Assembly (NCBI GenBank): GCA_030428565.1 | Contig: JAUIDR010000003.1 | Coordinates: forward strand, 62,001 to 126,000 | Direction of reading: 5' to 3' | Length of the DNA stretch: 64,000 bases | From: Alphaproteobacteria bacterium | GTDB taxonomy: Bacteria > Pseudomonadota > Alphaproteobacteria > UBA7985 > JAUIBT01 | Shown: positions 1 to 6,449 of the stretch, piece by piece | Position numbering within the stretch: position 1 is the first letter of the stretch | Layout of the letters: each line of letters starts with the position of its first letter | Notes under the pieces: model-generated | Told to the model about the DNA's origin: nothing | What the model saw: only the letters and a program-made list of their open reading frames with translations | Database searches by the model: none | Position numbers and translations under genes: made by a program

Positions 1-181
1 CAGATACGAAGACCGAACGAATGCGCTGGCGGGCTTCGGCCTTGGCGTCTGGCAGGGCGCTATCTTCCAAATCCAACACGATAACATCGGCCTGCAATTG
101 GCTAAGCTTAGCCATGGCGCGGGGGTTGGCGGCCGGAACATATAAGATCGAGCGGTAGCGTTGGCGGGCGTTTTGAGGCAT
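1..181 (-). CDS. HpcH/HpaI (CitE-like) aldolase/lyase, N-terminal part
   Basis: Only the first 60 codons lie in the window; the gene runs off the left edge. Read on the minus strand from the ATG at 181, it begins MPQNARQRYRSILYVPAANP and continues to a VIVLDLEDSALPD segment. The opening RS-(I/L)-L-(Y/F)-VP-(A/G)-xNPR motif followed by a V-I-L-D-L-E-D strand is the N-terminal signature of the CitE-like branch of the HpcH/HpaI family (citrate lyase beta subunit, malyl-CoA and beta-methylmalyl-CoA lyases). The Asp/Glu of LDLED are expected to take part in metal and substrate binding. The exact substrate cannot be told from this fragment. It is divergent from the pyridoxal kinase gene, with about 80 bp between the two starts. 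Confidence 0.75.
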   Translation of the reverse strand, partial: MPQNARQRYRSILYVPAANPRAMAKLSQLQADVIVLDLEDSALPDAKAEARQRIRSVFVS

Positions 182-264
182 GACACAAGTCCCTAAGAGA
201 GCGGATACGAGCACAAACACCGCGCGGACGCGCGCGGGTTCGCTCTGAACGCGAATGCGATGGA

Positions 265-1110
265 ATGAATTTGCTGCCTATGAATAGCTACCCACTGGTC
301 TCACTGCAATCGCATGTGGCATTTGGCTATGTCGGCAATGCTGTCGCGGTGCCCGCGCTCCAAAGCCTAGGGCGCGAGGTCTGGCCCCTCAATTCGGTCA
401 GTTTGAGCAACCATAAGGGCTATGGTTCCTGGCAGAGCCTGGCCGATCCTTTGGATGTCGCCATGGGTCTGGCCAGTCTTGACGCGCAGCTTGATTGGTC
501 GCAAACGGCATTGCTCAGCGGCTATTTGGCCAAAGCAGAGCAGGGTTTGGCGCTCGGTGATTACATCGCAACGCGTCCGCCAGGCTTCTATTTGCTCGAT
601 CCGGTCCTGGGGGATGAAGCACCGGGTCTCTATGTCGATCCGGCTTTGGTGCCGGTCTATCGCGATGCGCTGGTGCCGCGCGCGCATGCGGTCTGCCTCA
701 ACTACTTCGAGTTTTGCACTTTGACCGGCTGCCTCGCGCCCGATGCGCTGCCGGCTGCGTTGTTGGCTTGGGTGCCCGCAACGGTCTTGGTGACATCCGT
801 ACCCACGGCGAGCGGGTTGGCCTTGTGGGCTAAGCAGAGCAGCGCGCTTTGGCGGCTGGAGACGCCCAAACTCGAAGCACAACCCAGCCGGATGCCCAAT
901 GGTTTGGGCGATCTGGCGTCGGCGCTGATGCTAGACGGCCTGCTGCGCGGCCAGTCTTTGCCCGCACTGATGGAGGGGCTGGCGGACCGGCTATTCGCCT
1001 TGCTGGAGGCAAGCTTGCAACAAGGCCGACGGGAGTTAGACCTGATCGGCCAGCGTCAGCTCTTGATCGAGGCTCCGGCCAGATTTACCGCAACGGCGAC
1101 TGCGGGCTAG
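265..1110 (+). CDS. pdxY: pyridoxal kinase
   Basis: Cytosolic ribokinase-fold kinase that phosphorylates pyridoxal to pyridoxal 5'-phosphate in the B6 salvage pathway. Visible family features in order: SHVAFGYVGN near residues 16-25, EVWPLNSVSLSNHKGYG at 38-54, GYL at 86-88, LLDPVLGD at 110-117, the NYFEFCTLTG segment at 146-155 and VLVTS at 174-178. The anion-hole and catalytic stretch is NGLGD at 212-216. Most relatives have GTGD; here Thr is replaced by Leu but the catalytic Asp216 is kept. Length 281 aa is normal. A second in-frame ATG at 280 leaves the conserved domain intact and could be the real start; neither has a strong ribosome-binding site. Its 3' end overlaps the convergent ccmB by 4 bp. 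PdxY versus PdxK cannot be separated here. Confidence 0.88.
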   Translation: MNLLPMNSYPLVSLQSHVAFGYVGNAVAVPALQSLGREVWPLNSVSLSNHKGYGSWQSLADPLDVAMGLASLDAQLDWSQTALLSGYLAKAEQGLALGDYIATRPPGFYLLDPVLGDEAPGLYVDPALVPVYRDALVPRAHAVCLNYFEFCTLTGCLAPDALPAALLAWVPATVLVTSVPTASGLALWAKQSSALWRLETPKLEAQPSRMPNGLGDLASALMLDGLLRGQSLPALMEGLADRLFALLEASLQQGRRELDLIGQRQLLIEAPARFTATATAG

Positions 1111-1772
1111 CTGCGATTATGGTGCAGCGCTAGGCTGGCGGTACCAAGACTGAGTGGCAGCAACAGGCAGGCCAGTCCCGCCAGAGCGTACCAAGCGCTG
1201 GCGCCGTTCATGGCTTGTTGGCTCAAAGTCACCGCGCCGACGCCAAAAATCAGCACCGGGATCATCAAGGGCAGTGCAATCAGCGGGATCAATAGGCTGC
1301 TTTTGCGCGCACCCAGCGATAAAGAGGCCGCGATCAGGCCCAGCGAAGTGAGGCTGGGCGTGCCAAGCAGAAGGCTCGACACCAGCAAGCCCGTAACTTG
1401 GCCCGGCAGGAAATACAGCAAGGTCATAATCGGCGTCATGGCCACCAAGGGTAGGGCGGTCAGCAACCAGTGAACCAGCCATTTGGCCAGCACGTATTCC
1501 AAGCTGACAATGGGGGCTAGCAGAATTTGATCCAGCATGCCGCTGCGTTCGTCGCGGGCGAAGAGGGTGTCCAAATTGAGAAGCACCGCCAACATGCCCA
1601 CGACCCAGACGATAGCGGGCGCGGTTTGCTGCAACAGCGCTTTGCCGACGCCTAGGCCAAAAGGAAAAAGGCTCAGCGTGATGGCGAAGAACATGACCAC
1701 GGTCAGAAGGTCGCCGGTGCGGCGCATCGACAGCCGCCATTCGCGACGAAAACAGGTCCAAAAGCCGGTCAT
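1107..1772 (-). CDS. ccmB: heme exporter protein CcmB
   Basis: Inner-membrane subunit of the CcmABCD system, which provides heme for periplasmic cytochrome c maturation. The 221-residue protein is almost entirely hydrophobic, with about six membrane segments. It opens with the family-typical FRREWRLSMRR cytoplasmic start and a first helix beginning LLTVVMFFAITLSLFPFGLG. The following PAIVWVVGMLAVLLNLDTLF and DERSGMLDQILLAP segments are also typical of CcmB. Length matches the family. The start ATG overlaps the end of ccmA by 4 bp, so the two are probably translationally coupled as an ATPase plus permease pair. ccmC and ccmD are not in the window. Confidence 0.95.
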   Translation of the reverse strand: MTGFWTCFRREWRLSMRRTGDLLTVVMFFAITLSLFPFGLGVGKALLQQTAPAIVWVVGMLAVLLNLDTLFARDERSGMLDQILLAPIVSLEYVLAKWLVHWLLTALPLVAMTPIMTLLYFLPGQVTGLLVSSLLLGTPSLTSLGLIAASLSLGARKSSLLIPLIALPLMIPVLIFGVGAVTLSQQAMNGASAWYALAGLACLLLPLSLGTASLALHHNRS

Positions 1773-2560
1773 GGCGAAGGTGCCTCGCTGTTTTCTTGTG
1801 GCGCCAAAGCAGCCGACGCATCAACCGGCAGGCTGGCGACTAATGGGCTGGCGACTAATGGGCTCGCACCGCTTGCGCTGGGCGCTAGCGTCATAACGCG
1901 GGCCTTGTCTGTCAGGCCCGGTGCGTCCTGGTGGCTGATGAGGATGCAGGCGCCATTTTGCGCGACATGGTCTTGAATCAGCGCCATGACCCAAGCGACG
2001 GAGGCTTGATCCAGACCGACCAGCGGCTCGTCGAGCAACCAGACAGGGCGCGGGCAGATCAACAAGCGCGCAAGCGCCGTGCGGCGGCGTTGGCCCGAAG
2101 ACAAATAGCGGCAGGGTGTCGCCAAAAACGCTTGCAGACGCAGCGCTTTGATGGCGCGCGCCAGATCCTCGGCGTTGGCACGATAGAGCCGTTGCCAAAA
2201 CGCCAGACTGTCTTCAACACTCAGATCTTCATCGAGGGCGTTGGTATGCCCGAGATAATGGAATAGGGCGTTGCCGTCCTGCGTAGCGGCCTGACTCCCC
2301 TGCTTAGCGGACTGGCTGCCCCGCGTAGCGGACTGGCCATCCGTGTCTTGCCAGGCAATGCTGCCTTCTTCGACCGGCAACAGCCCCGCCAGTTGGCGCA
2401 ATAGGCTGGATTTTCCGACGCCATTGGGGCCCTTGAGCCAGACCAAATCGCCCGAGCGCAGCTCAAGGCTGAGGCCACGATACAACAGCAACTCGCCGCG
2501 CAAACACGCCAAGTTGGTAAAACGGTGATGAAGGTCAGGATAGGCCGACGGCGGGATCAT
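1769..2560 (-). CDS. ccmA: heme exporter ATP-binding protein CcmA
   Basis: Cytoplasmic ABC ATPase that works with CcmB in the heme-handling step of cytochrome c maturation. Walker A is GPNGVGKSS, the signature is YLSSGQRRR, and Walker B is VWLLDEPLVGLD. The start is taken at the ATG at 2560 (263 aa), because the 29 upstream in-frame residues resemble no CcmA. Two things make it longer than the usual protein of roughly 200-215 aa. A 7-residue repeat (period S-Q-x-A-x-Q-G) is inserted after the GSIAW strand of the nucleotide-binding domain. The C-terminus carries a PLVAS repeat and an Ala/Pro/Ser tail. Both arise from DNA repeats described separately. Function is likely kept, because every ATPase motif is intact. 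Confidence 0.93.
   Translation of the reverse strand: MIPPSAYPDLHHRFTNLACLRGELLLYRGLSLELRSGDLVWLKGPNGVGKSSLLRQLAGLLPVEEGSIAWQDTDGQSATRGSQSAKQGSQAATQDGNALFHYLGHTNALDEDLSVEDSLAFWQRLYRANAEDLARAIKALRLQAFLATPCRYLSSGQRRRTALARLLICPRPVWLLDEPLVGLDQASVAWVMALIQDHVAQNGACILISHQDAPGLTDKARVMTLAPSASGASPLVASPLVASLPVDASAALAPQENSEAPSP
1831..1866. repeat. 15-bp tandem repeat in ccmA 3' end
   Basis: Unit GGCTGGCGACTAATG occurs at 1831-1845 and again, identical, at 1846-1860, followed by the start of a third copy. On the coding strand it gives PLVAS-PLVAS near the C-terminus of CcmA. The unit is a multiple of three, so copy number can change without a frameshift. Confidence 0.9.
2281..2338. repeat. 21-bp tandem repeat in ccmA
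   Basis: Nearly three degenerate copies of a 21-bp unit beginning GCGTAGCGG or GCTTAGCGG. On the coding strand they encode a 7-residue period (GQSATRG, SQSAKQG, SQAATQD). The array falls between the GSIAW strand and the segment NALFHYLGH, within the nucleotide-binding domain. Confidence 0.85.
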
Positions 2561-2705
2561 GATGAGCGATGGTAGCCTTGCAAAGGGGCGCGCGCCGATC
2601 TGCGGCGCAACAGCCGCCAGGTCTACGACACTTGACCCCGATTGCAAAGCCGCGCTTGGTCGCTGTCAAGCTCACTCGCTGCGCTGGCCAGCAGGCTCGC
2701 CGAGG

Positions 2706-3245
2706 CTAGCTGTCCAATTCCGGCAATTTGGGGAGCGGCATGATATCAATGCCTTCGTCCAACAATTCTTCAATGTCATCGCTGCTAGCTTGGCCATAGA
2801 TGCCGCGCTCTTCGCTCTCGCCGTAGTGGATTTTGCGCGCTTCTTCGCTGAATCCGCTGCCCACGTCGTCAAAGTTCTGTTCCACGTAGGCCTTAACGCG
2901 GCGCATGGCGGTGACAAAGGCGTGCATTTGAGCCACCTGCTCGGCGCTCACCGGCGCGCTGCCGCGGCTCTGGCCGTCGCTCAATTCGGGGCCGCCTTGG
3001 GGGGCGATATCTTGGGGCACGGAAGAGGCTGCATTGGCGCTGGAAGCCTGGGCGGTTTCAGAGGGGCGGCTACGGTCACGGCCGCCGACGACGCTGGGGC
3101 GCTGCAGGCCTTTGCTGACTTGGAGCGAGCCGCATTCAGGGCAAGACACTAGGCCCCGCTCGTTCTGCGATTCGAACGCGGCAGAATCGGGGAACCAGGC
3201 ATTGAAGCGGTGGCCGTCATGGCACAGCAAAGTCAACTCAATCAT
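2706..3245 (-). CDS. DUF1178 family protein
   Basis: A 179-residue cytosolic protein. It begins MIELTLLCHDGHRFNAWFPD, carries CPECGS (a likely zinc- or iron-binding CxxC) near residue 35, and has an acidic C-terminal half with EEARKIHYGESEERGIYGQA and EGIDIMPLP. These are hallmarks of DUF1178, a widely conserved alphaproteobacterial family of unknown function. A variable Ala/Ser/Gln-rich linker separates the two halves. The start lies 4 bp after the nitrilase-like gene, making it the last gene of the comF-grxC-nitrilase-DUF1178 run. The conserved proximity to grxC and a deaminated-glutathione amidase-like enzyme hints at a thiol or redox link, but that is only an inference from gene order. 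Confidence 0.9.
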   Translation of the reverse strand: MIELTLLCHDGHRFNAWFPDSAAFESQNERGLVSCPECGSLQVSKGLQRPSVVGGRDRSRPSETAQASSANAASSVPQDIAPQGGPELSDGQSRGSAPVSAEQVAQMHAFVTAMRRVKAYVEQNFDDVGSGFSEEARKIHYGESEERGIYGQASSDDIEELLDEGIDIMPLPKLPELDS

Positions 3246-3249
3246 AGAC

Positions 3250-4110
3250 TTATAAGTAAGCGTCTTGTTGCGACAAATCTAGGGTTGGAATGCGCGCACG
3301 GCAGCTCTGTAGGTGTTTTTGGCTCAAATTAGCCAGGATCACGCCCGGCTGATCGGCGCTGGCCTCGGCCAGAATCTCGCCCCAAGGATCAACGATCAGA
3401 CTATGGCCATAGCTGGTGCGCCGGGCATTGTGGGGGCCGGCTTGCGCGGGTGCACAGACATAACAGCCGGTCTCAATCGCGCGGGCTCGCAATAACACGT
3501 GCCAGTGGGCGCGACCGGTGGTCTGGGTGAAGGCCGACGGCAGGGTCAGGATTTGCGCGCCGTCGCGGGCCAGCGCTTGAAAGAGTTGCGGGAAGCGCAG
3601 GTCAAAGCATATGCCGTGGCCAAGTTTCCAATCTTGGTCGCCGTCATGACCAAGTTGGGAGACCAGGCGCTGGCGGCCTGCGGCGTAGTTGCGGCTCTCG
3701 TGGTAGGTCTCACCACCGGGCAGCGTGACATCAAACAGGTGGATCTTGTCATAGCGCGCGCGAATATCGCCCTTGGGGTCGATCAGAAACTGCCGATTAG
3801 CCAGCTTGTCCTGCTCCGGGACTTTTATGATGAGCGAGCCCAGCAGTAGCCACACGCCCAGCTCACGCGCCAGTGAGCGAGATTTAGCAAGGTGCTCATC
3901 CTTGTCCTCAAGGCGCGCGGTTGCCAGTGTAGCTTGGCGGTCTTCACCAATGAAATTGCTGCACTCGGGCGATGCAATCAGTTGCGCATCCTGATTGGCG
4001 GCTTGCCGAACCAGTTTTTCAAAGCTCTCAAGGTTGGCCGCTGGCTGGCCGCTGACATTGAGTTGCAAACAGGCCAGCGTGAGGCCTTCGCTTGGCAAGC
4101 TGAACGACAT
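3250..4110 (-). CDS. carbon-nitrogen hydrolase (Nit1/Nit2-like amidase)
   Basis: A 286-residue nitrilase-superfamily amidase. The catalytic triad is visible: Glu49 in SPECSNF, Lys122 in YDKIHLFD and Cys168 in GHGICFDLRFPQLF. The motif I(C)(F/Y)DLRFP and the neighbouring HLFDV are typical of the Nit1/NIT2 branch. That branch includes deaminated-glutathione amidase and omega-amidase, which repair or recycle side products of glutathione and glutamine transamination. Full length and intact. It sits between grxC (15 bp upstream) and the DUF1178 gene (4 bp downstream), so it is probably cotranscribed. The exact substrate cannot be settled from sequence. Confidence 0.88.
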   Translation of the reverse strand: MSFSLPSEGLTLACLQLNVSGQPAANLESFEKLVRQAANQDAQLIASPECSNFIGEDRQATLATARLEDKDEHLAKSRSLARELGVWLLLGSLIIKVPEQDKLANRQFLIDPKGDIRARYDKIHLFDVTLPGGETYHESRNYAAGRQRLVSQLGHDGDQDWKLGHGICFDLRFPQLFQALARDGAQILTLPSAFTQTTGRAHWHVLLRARAIETGCYVCAPAQAGPHNARRTSYGHSLIVDPWGEILAEASADQPGVILANLSQKHLQSCRARIPTLDLSQQDAYL

Positions 4111-4125
4111 GCGCGCCCGCTGCCT

Positions 4126-4443
4126 CTAGGCGTTCAACAAGCGGTCGAGTTGGCCCGAGCGTTCGGCATCGAACAGATCGTCGCAACCGCCAAGGTGGCG
4201 CCCATTGATGAAGATTTGCGGCACGCTGGTGCGTCCGCCCGCACGCTGGACCATTTCGGCCTTGCGGTCGGTCTCTTTCCAGATGTCGATGGTCTTGATC
4301 GGCAAGTTTTTCGAGTCCAACAGGCGCTCGGCAGCTGCGCAAAATCCGCAAAGATCGCGGCGGTAAATTTCAATTTCTGGCAGTTGGCGACCAGCGAATG
4401 CGGTCAGATCGTCGTCGGCTGCGGGATCAAATGGGGCGGTCAT
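4126..4443 (-). CDS. grxC: glutaredoxin 3 (GrxC-type)
   Basis: Small cytosolic thiol-disulfide oxidoreductase that uses glutathione to reduce disulfides or deglutathionylate proteins. The thioredoxin fold is recognisable from EIEIYRRD, the active site at residues 32-35, the cis-Pro segment TSVPQIFING and the glutathione-binding GGCDD. The active site reads C-G-F-C rather than the usual C-P-Y-C of GrxC, which should shift redox behaviour. About 20 residues precede the fold (MTAPFDPAADDDLTAFAGRQ), so the true start could be a little downstream, although no better Met is present. It lies between comF (5-bp gap) and the nitrilase-like gene, a neighbourhood common in alphaproteobacteria. Confidence 0.9.
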   Translation of the reverse strand: MTAPFDPAADDDLTAFAGRQLPEIEIYRRDLCGFCAAAERLLDSKNLPIKTIDIWKETDRKAEMVQRAGGRTSVPQIFINGRHLGGCDDLFDAERSGQLDRLLNA

Positions 4444-4448
4444 GGGCG

Positions 4449-5447
4449 CTATCCTTGCAAGCTGTCCTCTTGGGGGTCTGATGCTAAATAGGAAGCCTTA
4501 GGCGCGGGCACAAGCGCTATCACCAGAGCGTCAACTTGGCGCGCCCCGGATTGTATCAAGGTCTCGCCAGCCGATTGCAGCGTCGCGCCGGTCGTACGTA
4601 CGTCGTCAATCAAGATGATGCGCCGATCTTGCAACAGGCCGCGCCGCTTGGGGCGGGTGCGAAACGCTTCATAGAGGTTCGCAAAACGCTCGTCGGCGGA
4701 CTGGCCTTTCTGGCTGGCGATGAAGTGCTGGCGGAGCAGCGCATCTTGGCACAAGGGCAGGCGGCTTGAGCGTGCTAGGGCTTGCGCCAAAAGCCCCGAT
4801 TGATTGTAGCGACGCTTGAGGTGCCGGCGCCAGTGCAGAGGAATCGGCACAATCAGCGGCGGCTGTCGCTCATCGGTCTTTTGGTGCAGCAACTCTTGAC
4901 CGGCGGCTTGCATCCATTGCGCCAGGCGCGGCACAAGGTCGAGGCGGTCGCCGTGCTTGTAGGCTTTGATGAGCTCGGCCAGGGCACCCTGATAGAGGCC
5001 AACCGCGCGCGTTCGCGCCAGCGCAGAGACGGCCAGCGGCTCTTCACAGGCCGGGCAGAGCGCTTGGCTGTCGAGCGAGACCAGCAGGGGCGTGCCGCAA
5101 CCATCGCACAGCGGCGGGCGAATAAAGGCCATCGAGCCAAAACAAGCCGCGCAGAGCCCCGAAGGGACCTGGGTTGGTTGCGCGCAGGCCAGGCAGTGTG
5201 CCGGCAACAACAGGTCCAAACCGGCCTTGAGCGATGTGTTGGCGAGGCGAAACGGCCCGCGCAGCGGTCGCGCCAAGGGGGCGAGGTAGCGCTGTCCGCC
5301 GAGCCTGAGCTGAGGCCATAGCTTGCCCTCTCGTGCGGGCCTGTGGCCGGGCCTCTGGCCGGACAGGTGACGAGGTTCGGCGTTGGGCGGTTCGTTCGCG
5401 GCCGGATCAGCGACAGAGCCTTGTGGGTCGGGTTGCGTCTGGGGCAT
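4449..5447 (-). CDS. comF: ComF family phosphoribosyltransferase-like protein
   Basis: ComF proteins have an N-terminal zinc finger and a C-terminal type-I phosphoribosyltransferase fold; in competent bacteria they are needed for DNA uptake. Here paired cysteines occur near residues 85/88, 99/102 and 114/117. The PRPP-binding loop appears as IILIDDVRTTGAT near residue 280, and RYNQSGLLA is also typical. At 332 aa it is longer than the usual 230-260 aa: the first ~70 residues are a Pro/Arg-rich, low-complexity stretch with no family match. The next Met is inside the domain, so the long form is annotated. It heads the leftward comF-grxC-nitrilase-DUF1178 run and is divergent from the methyltransferase gene. 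In non-competent alphaproteobacteria its role is unknown. Confidence 0.9.
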   Translation of the reverse strand: MPQTQPDPQGSVADPAANEPPNAEPRHLSGQRPGHRPAREGKLWPQLRLGGQRYLAPLARPLRGPFRLANTSLKAGLDLLLPAHCLACAQPTQVPSGLCAACFGSMAFIRPPLCDGCGTPLLVSLDSQALCPACEEPLAVSALARTRAVGLYQGALAELIKAYKHGDRLDLVPRLAQWMQAAGQELLHQKTDERQPPLIVPIPLHWRRHLKRRYNQSGLLAQALARSSRLPLCQDALLRQHFIASQKGQSADERFANLYEAFRTRPKRRGLLQDRRIILIDDVRTTGATLQSAGETLIQSGARQVDALVIALVPAPKASYLASDPQEDSLQG

Positions 5448-5506
5448 GGCGCTAGTCTAGCGCAAGGATACTTGCCAAAGCCCGGAAAAAGCGACATCTA
5501 GCAGGC

Positions 5507-6406
5507 ATGAACCAAGCATTGCACATCGACCGCGCGGCGGTCCGCCATCATCGTGACCGCGCCCAGGGCCTGATCGACCAGGCTGATTTTTTGCACCAAG
5601 CCTGCGCCGACATGCTGGCTGACCGGGTCCAAGACATCGCCCGCCCCTTTACGACGGTGGCTGAAATCGGCGTCGGAGGCGATTGGCTCAAGGACCGCCT
5701 GGCGCCAAAACTGTCCCCCGATGCGCGCTATCTCAGCCTCGATCTTAGCCTGCCCTTCTTGCAGGATCTGCCTCCCGGCCGTTGGGCTGTGCAGGCTGAC
5801 GAGGAAGCGCTGCCTTTGGCGGCGGGCTGCTTTGATCTCATCGTCTCGAACCTGTGCTTGCACTGGGTCAACGATTTGCCCGGCTGTCTGACTCAAATTC
5901 GCCGTGCGTTGAAACCCGATGGCGTGATGATCGTCACCCTGTTCGGCGGGCAGACGCTGGCCGAGCTCTATCAAGCCTTCGCCCAGGCCGAGAGCCAGAC
6001 TATGCAAGCCATGAGCCAACGCACCGCTCCGCGCATCGAGCTGCAAGAGGCGGCGGGGCTGTTGCAGCGCGCGGGCTTTGCGCTGCCGGTGGCGGACCGC
6101 CAGCCTTATACCGTGACCTATCCACACGTCTTCAAGCTGATGCACGATCTGCGTGCTTGGGGGGAGACCAACGCCATGGCGGGCCGCATCAAGGGGCTCA
6201 GCCGCCGCGATACCATGATGCGCTTGGGCGAAGCCTATCGCGCGCTTTGTCCGGCCGAAGGCGAGCGTATTCGCGCTGAATTCGAGGTCTTGACCCTAAC
6301 GGGTTGGGCACCCGACGCCAGCCAGCAGCAGCCTTTGCGCCCGGGCGCGGGAACGATCTCGCTCGCCGATTTTTTGACCCAAGATGAGGTCGAAGGATCT
6401 GCCTAA
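5507..6406 (+). CDS. class I SAM-dependent methyltransferase, NDUFAF5/BioC-like
   Basis: A 299-residue Rossmann-fold methyltransferase. Motif I is VAEIGVGG near residue 53, an acidic strand follows (YLSLDLSLPFL), then CFDLIVSNLCLHWVNDLP and the post-motif LKPDGVMIVTLFGG. The combination SNLCLHWVNDLPG, LPVADRQPYTVTY and a C-terminal MRLGEAYRALCPAEG is typical of the bacterial relatives of human NDUFAF5, a complex I assembly factor that hydroxylates an arginine; BioC is the nearest other family. It is divergent from comF, with about 60 bp between starts, a pairing often seen in alphaproteobacteria. A role in biotin synthesis is less likely, because no bio genes are near. Confidence 0.82.
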   Translation: MNQALHIDRAAVRHHRDRAQGLIDQADFLHQACADMLADRVQDIARPFTTVAEIGVGGDWLKDRLAPKLSPDARYLSLDLSLPFLQDLPPGRWAVQADEEALPLAAGCFDLIVSNLCLHWVNDLPGCLTQIRRALKPDGVMIVTLFGGQTLAELYQAFAQAESQTMQAMSQRTAPRIELQEAAGLLQRAGFALPVADRQPYTVTYPHVFKLMHDLRAWGETNAMAGRIKGLSRRDTMMRLGEAYRALCPAEGERIRAEFEVLTLTGWAPDASQQQPLRPGAGTISLADFLTQDEVEGSA

Positions 6407-6449
6407 CTAAGGGGTGGCGAGGGCTAAAGCCCAAAAAGCTCAAGTCTCG

